Assembly (NCBI RefSeq): GCF_002878395.1
Contig: NC_061121.1
Coordinates: 135,781,756-135,845,755 of the forward strand
Reading direction: 5' to 3'
Source of the DNA: Capsicum annuum
Taxonomy: Eukaryota; Streptophyta; Magnoliopsida; Solanales; Solanaceae
Length of the DNA: 64,000 nt
Shown piece after piece: positions 47,641-58,806 of the stretch (position 1 is the first letter of the stretch; every line of letters begins with the position of its first letter). A program made the position numbers and the translations under genes. The notes below the pieces were generated by a model that saw only the letters and a list, made by a program, of their open reading frames with translations, was not told the DNA's origin and made no database searches.

Positions 47641-48300
47641 GATATAGGCTGAGTAAATAGAAGAAGATCAATGCCAAAATCTATTTCCCTTTCGGGAGGA
47701 ATTCCTAGAACATCTTTGGGAAATACATCTGAATATTCATTCATGATTGGGACTGAATCAAGGCTAGGAGTTTCAGAGCTAATGTCCTTAACTCAAACAA
47801 GATGATAGATATATCCCTTAGATATCATTTTCTGTGCCCGATGGTAGGAAACAAGTTGACCTCTAAAAGCGGATACACTACCCTTCCACGCTAGGATGGG
47901 TTCATTTGGAAACTAGAATTGGACTATTCTATATCTACAGTTGACTGTGGTATAGCAGGAATAAAGCTAATCCATGTCGAGAATGACATCAAAATCTGTC
48001 ATCTTTAATTTGACTAAGTCTACTGAGGTGACTTTCTGAAATATCATAACTGGGCAGTTCCTGTATACCCACCGGGCTATGATGATTTTACCCACTGGGG
48101 TAGATACTAAAAAGAGCTCTACTAGAATTTTGGGAAAGAATTTTGGGAATGAATCCAAAATAAACTTCTATATAGGGAATAACAAAAGACAAGAAAGCTC
48201 CTGGATCTAGCAAAGCAAAAACATGCAAGTGAAAGATCTGTAACGTACCAGTAACCACTTTAGGAGAATTTTCCTAATCTTGCCAGGACTAGAGAGCATA
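47640..48300 (-). pseudogene. C right-body protease remnant
   Basis: The frame at 48158-47967 reads FPKILVELFLVSTPVGKIII and then ARWVYRNCPVMIF, followed by the protease-RT linker VDLVKLKMTDFDVILDMD. The active-site region upstream (about 48190) reads DPG in another frame. Frameshifted. Confidence 0.8.
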
Positions 48301-49429
48301 AAGTCAATTTGGGCGTTGCCCACTAGTAGCACTGGAAGTGGCACCCTGCAAATTTGGGCAGCCAAACTGAGCTAAAAAATGGTTCTGCTAACTCTGAGGA
48401 GCTGGCTGAGGACAGTCTCTGACTCTGTGGCCTAGCTTGCCACATCCAAAACAAATACCACTTCCAGCTCTGCAAATACACTGATGGTGCTTGCCACAAG
48501 TCTGACAAAAAAGATAGGTGCGGGCACTGCTAATACTGCCCTGAGACTTAGAGCCTAGTGCTCTATATTTATTACCATCCTTGATCTTAGGAGCTGGAGC
48601 ACTAGCTGAAGAAGGATCTGGAATTGATGACTTAGGACGAAACTAACAATGGTTTCCTCCTTCTGATTTGGGCTGAGCAAAGTTGAAACTACCTATCCTT
48701 GCTCTTTTATTCTGCTTTACCCATATCTTAATCTTTTGATCCTCTATCTACTGAGCATGAGTCATTAGCCTAGCTATGTTTATGTCACTATTTAACATCG
48801 CAGACCTACACTCATTCACCATACTATCATTCAGCCTAAAAACAAACTTACTCATCTTGGCCCTACTGTCTGTAACCACACGAGAGGCATATCTGGCTAA
48901 TGGAGTAAACTTAAGAGAATAATCTTTCACCGTCATGTTTTCCTACCTGAGGTTGATAAATTCTAACATCTTAGCATCACTAAGCTCTAGGGGAAAGAAC
49001 CTATCCAGGAAAACAGAGGCAAACTCCTCCTACTCAATAGGCCCTACATCAACTGGCCTTTTTTTCACAGCTTGTACCAAGTATGAGCAACATCCTGCAA
49101 CTGGTATGCAGATAGCTCAGCACTCTCACTAGGAGTAATCCCCATAATTTCAGTAACCTTCTGAACTTGATCGATGAATTCCTGAGGGTCCTATCTAACT
49201 TAGACCCGAGAATAGATAGAGGATTCCTTCGGGTGAAGTCCCAAAGCTTGGCTGCAGCTGAATTAGCCACTGGGTTGGCCGAAACAACAGCTTCTCATTC
49301 ATTCTGAGAAGTAAATGACTAACCAAGAGTAGTGAATGCAGCTCTAAATTCTGCATGAGAAACATGTTCGCCCAAGGGATCTTCGGGTTGAGGGGCTGAC
49401 TGATTCCTATTTCTTCTTTTAGGAGGCAT
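48300..49429 (-). pseudogene. C right-body gag with intact double zinc knuckle
   Basis: The nucleocapsid part at about 48400-48510 reads CQTCGKHHQCIC followed by GICFGCGKLGHRVRDC. The second is a complete C-x2-C-x4-H-x4-C knuckle, the only undamaged one in the window. Capsid pieces are at 48936-48748 (KFTPLARYASRVVTDSRAKM). The start codon lies at 49429-49427. Stops and frameshifts interrupt 48520-49400. Confidence 0.85.
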
Positions 49430-49635
49430 GTTCTGTAGAAGAAAGAGAGAAATGGATTAGACTAAAAGATTAAATTAAGATTATGTTCACTGGCATGACA
49501 TAAATACTGAAATAAGGAAATTGTTCCTAAAATATCTCGTAGCCTACTATACATAAATGTGGCGTGCAACACACCCATGTACAAGACCCTACTAGATGCA
49601 GCTTTCAGATTTCCTAGGACTCTATTTAACTGTAG

Positions 49636-49648
49636 GCTCCAATACCAA
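49636..49648 (-). other. C array, right-body primer-binding site
   Basis: The minus strand reads TTGGTATTGGAGC, with two changes from the initiator Met-tRNA complement. Confidence 0.8.
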
Positions 49649-49651
49649 GTT

Positions 49652-52151
49652 TGTAACGCCCGAAATCTGGTACCCAGAATGCTACATGGTGCTCATAACC
49701 CCGAAGGACCACAAGCTAACCCATTATATACTGTATAAATGCAGAAACATGAACTAAAAGTCCACAAGGTTCAAAACTATAACATAATATCTGATAAAAG
49801 ATAACATCTGGTGGGGTATGAAGCACCCAAAACAACTGAAATAAACTATTTGAAATATGATAGTCTGAAAAGCCTCTAACCGACTGAACTATCTGAATAA
49901 GGAGTTGATGGGACAAGTCCCTAACTAACTCCAACTAATAAATTAATTAATGAGATAATAAAGAAATAATCATGTCCTCAAAGGATGAGGACTCATTGCT
50001 AACTGACTGCTGATATCTGGAATCTACTGATGCTCTAGAGCTCGTGCTTCAAAACCTATGGTATAAAACACCATAGCGTAAATGCGTCAGTACTTTGAAT
50101 GTACTGATATGTATGTAAGGTTGGTTAAATGCATGGGGTTCATATGTATGAACAATACGGGCTGACTGACTAATATAAACTTAAGAATACATGCATGAAC
50201 ACATAGTAACTATATCTGAGATCATCATAACATGAGTTTATTGATAACTAACATGACTGATAACTGAGTTCTGATGACTAATATAACTGATAACATGAGT
50301 GACGATATCTGACAGTCCTGAATCTAATGGAACTAGCTGAGTTCCATACTATTCTGAGTTGATTGTATCTAATAGTCCTGAATTCTGTGACTGAAACTGT
50401 GGGAAGTAATTATCTAACCAATATTCCCCTAATATGCCATTATGGTTAAGTTGAGGTCCAATCTATACCCTAATTAGAAGGGTGTTAATACCGCGGCACT
50501 AGTAAGGACAATTTGTGAGTAACCCTCATATAATAGGTAACTCTAGTGAGAACGGTGGGATCCCTTACATAACTGGTTAAGATACGTTATCTACCCTCAC
50601 ATAGCAGGATATGATGTCTCAACCTTCGTTGGATACATAGTTCTGGAACAAAAGGATTGCTTCTAAGAATCACACCCTTATATAACAGGTGAGTTTCCAT
50701 TGTTGGGTTCACTCGGTGCTAACTCCTACTCCCATCTGAATAGATAGTGAACATAAATTTTTGAACTGAACTAGAATAAATTAACTGAATTCCATTGACT
50801 GACGGAGTAGTACTGAGATTTCTGAATTTCTGAGATTTCCTGAGTCACATGACTGACTAAGTTCTATAGATCATGGCTTGATTGAGGATAGCATGAAACA
50901 TGTCAGTAATTCTAGCCACACAGATATATTTTTCGGTTAAAAGTACCCCCAGAACTCGATGGAAGGAAACTGACAAGGCATGACATTATTGAATACATGA
51001 CCAACATCAACAATCCATAATACAATAGTTGGAGATATTTCATGGGCATTTGAGTATCATAGCTTGGTATGTGAATAAGATAGCATTTATACATAGCATA
51101 ATTTCATAAGGCTAACTCATGAGCAAACCCACAAGTGATTTCAATACATAAGAATAACATAGAAGTCATTTTGAACATAAGGTTAAAACAGACATTGTCA
51201 CTTGGGTCACAATTTAGCTATAGTGCATAATTTCTATCCCTTTAGGCATTTTATCAAACACCTTACATGCACAACATAAGGCATAGGTGAAATCATCAAA
51301 CTTCACAAATCATAAACCACCCAATTTCATGGATTTCAATTTATATGCTAACGTAGTTTTCATAATTTCACATAAGGACCCAACAAGGGAATCAAACAAT
51401 AACCATTACATAACTTGAGCAACCCACAACATAATAATCATGATTCATAATTAAAAATAGGATTCTTGAGCTTTATGGATGAAAGGAATCCATAAATCAA
51501 CACAATACATACCTTAGTTTTTGGTTTAGAGAATATTGACGAAGAGACTTTCTTGAAATTGAATCCCCAATTGAAACCCTAGCTTGTTCTTGAGAGAAAA
51601 TTGAGAGAAACTAGTTAATTTTGGGTTCCAAATAGCTGAATTTCGTGTTAAAGGGCATAAATAGGGGAGGGAAATTGACCCTGTTAACCCTAGACACATT
51701 TTTTAAATGAAGTGAAAATTTCTTGAACTGGACCCCTTGCGCGACACGGCGCTATCGCGCGGTATCACTGAAATTTGACAACTGAGTAATTGGGGAATGG
51801 CGCGATGCGAAGCCATTGCATTGCCACTTCTTTTGCGACCTGGGAGTTTGGCACGACGCGCCACTATCGTGGACCCCTACTAGAATTTGACAAATGTCAT
51901 TTTCTCTTGTGGCGCGGCGCGCCACTGACTAATATGGCGTTGTTTTCCGAAGGGAACTTGAAATAATCATGACTTCTTACCCGGTTATCGGATTTAGGCA
52001 AATATTATATCAACGGAAAGGTTATTTAATTTCCCACATAACTAAAAGTTGAAATCTTAAAAATTCCACATGAAATAAACATCGTTCAATCTAGAAGATA
52101 ATACTAGACATTCTTGGGATGAAATTAATTAGAAAATTTTAGGGTATTACA
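49652..52151 (-). repeat. C array, right LTR
   Basis: 2500 bp, from TGTAACGCCC to GGGTATTACA. A ~25 bp stretch near 49724 present in the left and middle LTRs is missing. GC-rich units are at 51735-51925. The target-site duplication ATAAC follows at 52152. Confidence 0.9.
51653..51666 (-). promoter_or_regulatory. Putative TATA box of the right C LTR
   Basis: The minus strand reads CCCCTATTTATGCC. The site lies about 70 bp from the GC-rich units, as in the other C LTRs. Confidence 0.4.
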
Positions 52152-53214
52152 ATAACCCATCCACCAATTCCAAGAGTCAATTAATAAGGCATTTTTAAGT
52201 GGTATCGTCATACCGAATATAGCTTTCAATAAATGTCATTAACCAACACTCAAGGGATTCTTTTGTACCCTATATACTCCATTATTAAAATCACTTGGGG
52301 GATTTAATCATACCCCACAAGGTTTTCATAACTCATTCACTTAGGGGATTCCATAATACCCCACAAGGTTTTCACAACCATCCTTAACTATTTAACCATT
52401 TATATCATGAATTAGTTTCAAAGGCAATAAGCCAAACCAAATTAGATGACAAAATTGGATTCATTGACAACTTCACAAACAGGTTGATGGCACATTATTT
52501 CCATTGCAAAATCATCAAATTGGGGATTAACCATGACCCCTTCATTTAATTATCATTCCCATGCACTCCATAATCTTTGTAAACATTAATAAAGCATGAA
52601 TTTTACATAATAAATCATGGAAAATCAATTTAATGACCAATAATGTCAAAAGTCCTCAACTATTTCAAATCTCACGTCAAAACCTTGCCATAATAATTAA
52701 TTTATGCCAATAAGAAAATATATGTTCAAGGGAAAGAGATACATGTCTTAACTGCTAAGAAATTTGAAAAATAACACTCCCCTAGGACCCTATGTGATCA
52801 TCTCCTTGAAACCTAGCCTTGAGTTGAAAAGGGGATTTTGAGAGAGAATGCTTAAGATTGAATAATGACCTTTGCATATTAAAAACTGATGAGAATTGGT
52901 CCTTGTATGTTTTAAAAGTCGTGTATGTGTGAAAGGACCTTACTACCCTTATTCTCTTTTTAATTAAACAAAACAACTACAAAAATACATAGGTCCACAT
53001 GGTAGACTTCATCGCGGTGACTACTTTCGCGGCACGGGACTATCACAGAGGCTTACTGCCTCTATGACCCAAAACTACCCCTAACCCCATCAAAAACTTC
53101 TAAAAATCTCCTGAGTTATTATTCTTACATCCCCAAACATGATTTGCATTAAAAATCAATATTCCAAGCACGAGAAATCCAAAAATAAAATATCCAAAAT
53201 TTGAGGGTCTTACA
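52152..53214 (-). repeat. B-family LTR copy 3, right part
   Basis: It resumes ATAACCCATCCACCAATTCC, exactly the sequence that follows ACAT in the uninterrupted LTRs at about 26440 and 29500. It ends GGGTCTTACA at the same B/A junction as copies 1 and 2. The U3 GC-rich motif is at 52995-53055. Confidence 0.9.
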
Positions 53215-54957
53215 GTTACTAACTATCCTCCTACTCAAGGACTAACTCCATAATCGACTAAGGCATTGACTGAATGGAGACAATCCATACCAAGAATGAT
53301 ATCTAAAATCTAAAATCTCTATCTCTATTAAATTTGCTAAAGTAATTCTATGGAGGACTATAATAGAGTACTTTTTGTAACTTATCTAGCAAAAACTAAC
53401 TCACTAATGGGAGTGGAAATTGAAAAAGGTTTAGAAAGACTCTTGATACTTTCACCAAAGTTCATAACAATAAGTGGGGTTATGAAAGAGAGGGTTGACC
53501 CAGGATCTAACAACACATAAACATCAATTAAAAGACATGAGGTATACTAGTGACTATATATGAGGAGCTCTGCTACTCCTAATGGAAAGGAATAGGATAA
53601 AACCAGTTCTAATATTGATCGCCATCTGTACTAGGATGTGCTCTGCTATGGAACTAGGTGGATTGACTAAGCTACTCAAGTGGTGGACTGAGACTGAGGG
53701 TGAGCATCTCTACTTCCCTACTTAGCAAAAGGGAATTCCTTAACCCTATTCCCTATTTACCATGATGACAAAAACCATCTCTACCCTTTAAAAACTCAAT
53801 AAGATAACTTTTACTACACTTCTTATAGGCAGGAAAAGCATACACCCTAACAATGCTCCATTGAGATTTAGTAGCTGGTGCTCAAACCCACTGTTCTCTC
53901 TTAGTCCTAGGTGTAAGAGTACTTGCTGAAGATAGTGCGAATGTTGATGAATGGCTTCAAAATAGAGGACGGTTTGCTCTTCCTAACATGTGCTGACCAT
54001 ATTAAAATTATTTAACCCTAGCCCTCTTGGTCTACCTCTCTTATTTCTTTAGTTTCTCAGCCTCAGCTTGCTGAGCATGGGCCATTAATTAAGAAATATC
54101 CATATCCCCAACAAACATGGAAGTCTTACACTCTTTGACCATAAAGTCAAACACTCTAGTGAAAAATTTACTTATATGGGCCGTAGAATCTGGCAACAAC
54201 TCTGGTGCATACTTCAAAAGTTGAGTGAATTGGAGACAATATTCCTTTACCAACATAAAACCCAATATGAGGTTTATTAACTCCTCTACCTTATCCTCCC
54301 TCATCTCACGAGGAGAGAACCTATCTAGAAAAGCTATCAGAAAGATATCTCAACTCATTCGAGCTGCATTCTTACTCCTACCTTCCTTCCATATAGTAAT
54401 CCGATCATAAACAACATATTTTAATTTATAAGATGCCATTCCACACTATCATATTCTATAACATCCATAATATTAGTGATTTTCTTCACCTTATAAATGA
54501 AAAATTATGGATCCTCATTCACCTTTGATCTAAAGAACTCAGGTGGATTCATTATCATGAAATCTCAAACTATGGCTGCAGCTAAGTTACCATTTTGTTG
54601 AATTGGGACTACTTCTAGATGGTTCCCTTAAGCATTCATATCTTGATCTAATGCCTCAAATGCAACCCATAACTCAACATGAGAGATATTCTCATTCAAA
54701 AGGTCTACAGGTAGTGGGGGCTAGTTTGTCCCTATTTTTATGGATGTAAACTTTGCAAGGAGGCGTTATCTATCATATGAAAGCATGAGTTGGAGGAGAT
54801 AGAGATAACTTTAAGGAATAATAGTTTCATAGAATAAGGGACAATTCCTAATATGTTTTGTCGCCTCTCACTCATAAGTATGAAGAGCTTTACACCCATG
54901 ATCAATACTCTTTATAATGTAACTTGTCAAACTCCCTAGGAATCCTAAAAACCTTAG
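53215..54957 (-). pseudogene. A2 protease and gag, copy 3 (complete 5' side)
   Basis: The protease block reads LLDPGSTLSF near 53510-53480. The zinc-knuckle region near 53750 is degraded (CHHGK then a stop). The capsid frame at 54304-54089 reads EYCLQFTQLLKYAPELLPDS and VKECKTSMFVGDMD. A gag start candidate is at 54776-54774. Unlike copies 1 and 2, this copy runs through to a primer-binding site and LTR. Confidence 0.8.
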
Positions 54958-54970
54958 GCTCAGATACGAA
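54958..54970 (-). other. A2 primer-binding site
   Basis: The minus strand reads TTCGTATCTGAGC, two changes from TTGGTATCAGAGC, three bases from the LTR edge. Confidence 0.75.
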
Positions 54971-54973
54971 TTT

Positions 54974-56912
54974 TGTAACATCTAGAGACTACCCTATGAA
55001 TGTAACACAATGCTTAGTACTACAAGTAGCCCTAAAGCTAACCCACGGTACGCACTTATCACTGAATAAGAAATAGTTTATATACACATAAGTGGAGCTT
55101 TAACTTATAAACTAAATTTCACTTGAAATATCAATATCAATACCAAAAAATAGTAAACTAAATTATAACTGAAAGTCTAAATGTCTAAAGGAAGAAAGCT
55201 GATAGGTTTTGACAAGCCTCTAAAAAAACTAAAGAGCCACTGGATAAACCCAGGTGACCTAAAAGAAAACATAATATCTAAACCTCTCCTTATTAGATAA
55301 ACATATAAAATAACCAAAGTCATGGCCCTCAGAATATGAGAACTCACCAACTATTAGGATGTAGAAGGTGGTGACCGTGGCTAATCATACTGCGAAGGAC
55401 AAACATTGGAACCTACATCATAAATGTAGCCACATAAACATATATGTGGTCATTACTTCTAGAATGTACTGAGTATGTGGTGGTGAATGCAATAAGTAAA
55501 ATTGACATAAATCATTAGCTTAAAACATGCATGCTAAGTATAAGAAAACTTATGATAATCAGGAAGAACACTAAGGATTGAAAAGTCTTAAAACATAAGA
55601 AATAAATATATAATCAAATACTTTGATGAGTCATTACACTTAGTTTTTAAAATCATCTTTTCTTGTGGGAGATTCTTATAATTTTCGACATAAACCATGT
55701 GAGCTAGCATGGGTCTAACACATCACCTATGTGTGAGGAGAGTTATTCTACACAATGCCATCGATATTGAACTTTAACTAGAATGATCACTAAATTGAGC
55801 TCGTTTGGAAAAAGGAGACACTCTCTAGTGAGGACCCTTTAACCTACGATGACATATAATTCTAAGAAATATGATGTGCTAAACCCATATTCCCCTCGGT
55901 ACTAAAGACTACTCTTAAAACATACTAGTGTTAATACTTTATAAAATTCAACTTGAAATAGGCATATAGATTTATAAGTTTGAAAATCAATCATGCTTCT
56001 ATTGCTTAATCTTGTTCTTAAATAACTGAGTAAATTTCATATCTTGTTTGAGACCAAAAATTCAAAAATGAAACTTTAATTATGTTGTAATACTCTATAA
56101 CTTGAATTAGTAAGCTTGAACTTTTTGTAAACTGACTAAATCATGCTAAATCATATTGCAATTTCATTCCAAAACACCAAAATCAATTCCTAAGAACAAT
56201 GTCGTGGGTAAAACATAAGTAAAAAATCTTTTTCTGAATAATGTTTAACTCATGAGAAAGCATCATAATTTCAAAACATAAGAAAAGTAAGTTTAGACCC
56301 TAGCTATCATATCCTTAAATTCAAGTACAAACTCAACTTCTAGGTATAAAGAAGAAACATTATCCTTATTCAAACACCACATACCTAAAATTAGTGAATT
56401 CTCTTTGAAGGAGATTTGAATTTGAGCTTTAGAGATAGAATTATTAGAGGAATCCTTCCTTTTGATGCACTTGAGAGCTTGGGAGGGGATGAAATAATAT
56501 CTTTGGGTTATCAGTTGAGAGAATACACTTTAGTATATATTGTAGGAGTATTTAGGAAGTGAACGACTAAAATACCCTTAAAAACTGTATTGAAAAAAAA
56601 TTTGTGCATCGCAGCACGATAAGGGCACGCCACACCCTTAACATAGAAATCAGCCAGTGTGGCATGCCCGTATCACCCCAAGCCTCTGGTTTTTTCATTA
56701 AAATATACCATGTATCTGTGGCACACCCTAATCATGGAACCTTACAATTTTCGAATCTTGAAATTCCCTAAAACATATTCCAAAATTTTCAAAAAACTTT
56801 CTAGTAGTCCTGTTAACATATCTTACCATTATTCAACTCAGAAATCACATTAAAATGCATGATATCAATCAAAATAAAATCATCAATATTTTTGGGTTTA
56901 TAGTGTAAGACA
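54974..56912 (-). repeat. A2 5' LTR
   Basis: 1939 bp, from TGTAACATCTAG to GTAAGACA. Its right three quarters align with the truncated A LTR at 11148-12686, including the TGGCATGCCC-rich U3 patch at 56600-56690 (12390-12500 in the other). Its left flank is the A2 leader. The right flank (TCAATAATATC) is the first sequence outside the nested stack. Confidence 0.8.
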
Positions 56913-58141
56913 TCAATAATATCATTTCAACCCTTCATCAAGTATATAAATCACGATAAACGCAAATAATTCTCCAACAAGGCCTGTAATATCTATTTAA
57001 ACCCCTGCATGGACATCACAATAATAATTATGAAGTTTAATACATAAATAAGATATATGATGTCAAATAAATCCCATACGGGCAACATCCAATGTATGAT
57101 ATCTCGGTCAACAACAATATACATATAAGTTCTCACACAGGAGTATGATAATACTAATAATAATCTCAAATTATGATTTTTCATGATTAATTTTCCAACC
57201 CATAGAATGCTTTACATATACGTTAACTACCCAACCCAATCTAAATAAAATTAAGTCATAACCACATCTAAAGCCAAAATCCAAGCCTAGACCAAACAAA
57301 GTCCATTGGCGGAATCAAGAATTTGGTGTAGGGTATATAAATTTTATTCTCAGCTATGTTAAGAGTGTGTTAAACTAAATATACACTCATTATAGTTAAC
57401 ATTGAATCTTTATTCGCCACATAATTTTCCAGCGAAGGGTGTGCATCTGACCACCCTTTACTAAAGGTGGCACAGTCCCTAGAGTGAACCCAATCTATCC
57501 AAATGTATTAATCGTAGGAAAACAAACTCGTTGAAATCCAAACCTAGTTAGTAATATTTAATGCAATACATTAACACTCGTATTCCAGTGAGTGATCAAT
57601 TTTTGATTGCATAAAATATTTTTTTACCACAATCAAAATTATTACTGGAATGGAGATGCTGAAATTTAAACATGTCTTTAACTCCATGTTTTCTAAAAGG
57701 CTACATTCGAAATTGCTATAATCATTGGAAATTATTACACTATTACGAACGATAATTTTGTCCCCTTTAACACCTTGCAATAAACCATAAATTAATAAAA
57801 ATTGTATGACCAGACGACTTCTCCAAAACACAAGCAAAAAAAAGAGTAAGGTCAACTATTTAACAAGAAAATCTTTCATTTATTTTTAGACAAAAAGAAA
57901 GAAAAGACTCATTCAGTTATGGCTAGTCATTAAGTCCTTCACCCTTTTGCTATCGTTGTCCCATAATAACAAACCAATCATTACTATCCTCAACGTCAAC
58001 TCAAAATATAAACCCATCAGCACTAACTCAATGTTACCAACAAGTGTACCATTTGGAATTCAAATTACGCACTCAATAATATGATAATAATAAGTACCCA
58101 TAATCAATCTAATAATAATAAATACGCACAAAGGATTGAAC
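56913..58141. other. Non-coding stretch between A2 and the copia element
   Basis: No gene and no match to the A, B or C families. It is AT-rich. A MITE-like piece is at about 57305-57485. The frames at 57184-56993 and 57855-57571 show no domain. Confidence 0.5.
57305..57485. repeat. Possible short non-autonomous element
   Basis: It begins TTGGCGGAATCAAGAATTT and closes with GACCACCCTTTACTAAAGGTGGCAC. To me this resembles a frequent small repeat of Solanaceae genomes that opens TGGCGGAGCCAGGATT and closes in GTGGCTCCGCC. The ends are not clean inverted repeats here and no target-site duplication is evident. Confidence 0.3.
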
Positions 58142-58806
58142 TGTTGAGTTTTAAGAGGTGTGAATGAAAAATGAATAGATGTTTTTTTAAAAATACAACA
58201 AGAGAAATGATGCAATTTGAATAGGTACCTTTTCGGATTGAATGATTAGGACCTTTCTAATGGGATGTGACTTTTCCGAAGAGTTGCACCTTTTCTGAAG
58301 AGTTGCACCTTTATGAAGGGATGCATTTTTCTCAATCAATGCTTCTATTCATGAAGCAACACCTTGATTGCAATAAACACCTAAATTTTTCCTCAGGTAG
58401 AGAGAATTTTTTGAGTAGAAAAACAATCTTATTCTTCTACTAAGAACTATCATGTGATTATCAAATCATTGAGTGTGTTCGAAGTATCCAAAAATTTGAG
58501 GTACCTCTATTTTCAGAAAGAGAATCATTTAATCCTCAAAGGAAAGATTCCATAACCTCGGGTACTTGAGGAAAATAAATTTATTAAGGACACACCATGT
58601 ATTCGGTGGACTTGATTCTAGCATTTTCTGCTTCATCTTCTTCCTTAAAGTTGAAAAATACTTCATTTTGATAGTTCATTTGATTATTCATTTGGATTTC
58701 TATTTGAAGTTATTGTAACTTCATTGTAGTTCCTGAAAGTTGTTCTTGAACTTAGTATTGATGTTTGAGTTAAAACATACAAATTTTTGTACCCACGAGG
58801 ATAACA
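58142..58806 (+). repeat. Copia 5' LTR
   Basis: It runs from TGTTGAGTTTTAAGAG to GAGGATAACA, 665 bp. U3 has a 19-bp tandem repeat (GAAGAGTTGCACCTTTT) at 58275-58330. The TATA position is degraded to GCAATAAAC (58370-58378). Confidence 0.85.
58275..58330 (+). repeat. 19-bp tandem repeat in the copia U3
   Basis: About 2.5 copies of GAAGAGTTGCACCTTTT(C/A)T lie about 50-100 bp before the TATA position. Related GATTTGCACCTTTG and GGGGTACACCTTT words occupy the same place in the 3' LTR (60590-60632). Confidence 0.8.

Larger units (their letters stand above)
34510..52151 (-). mobile_element. C tandem array: LTR-body-LTR-body-LTR chromovirus
   Basis: Three C-family LTRs (34510-36911, 42070-44571, 49652-52151) enclose two bodies (36912-42069 and 44572-49651), all on the minus strand. 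Each body has its own PPT on the left and PBS on the right, so the middle LTR serves both. The whole 17.6 kb block is flanked by ATAAT (34505-34509) and ATAAC (52152-52156), a single 5-bp target-site duplication with one mismatch, inside a B LTR. No duplication or host DNA surrounds the middle LTR. This points to one insertion enlarged by recombination rather than two insertions. Confidence 0.9.

Noticed and set aside
56993..57855. Host gene between A2 and the copia element
   Set aside because: The two open frames are short and AT-driven, with no domain, no splice-consistent continuation and no conserved motif.
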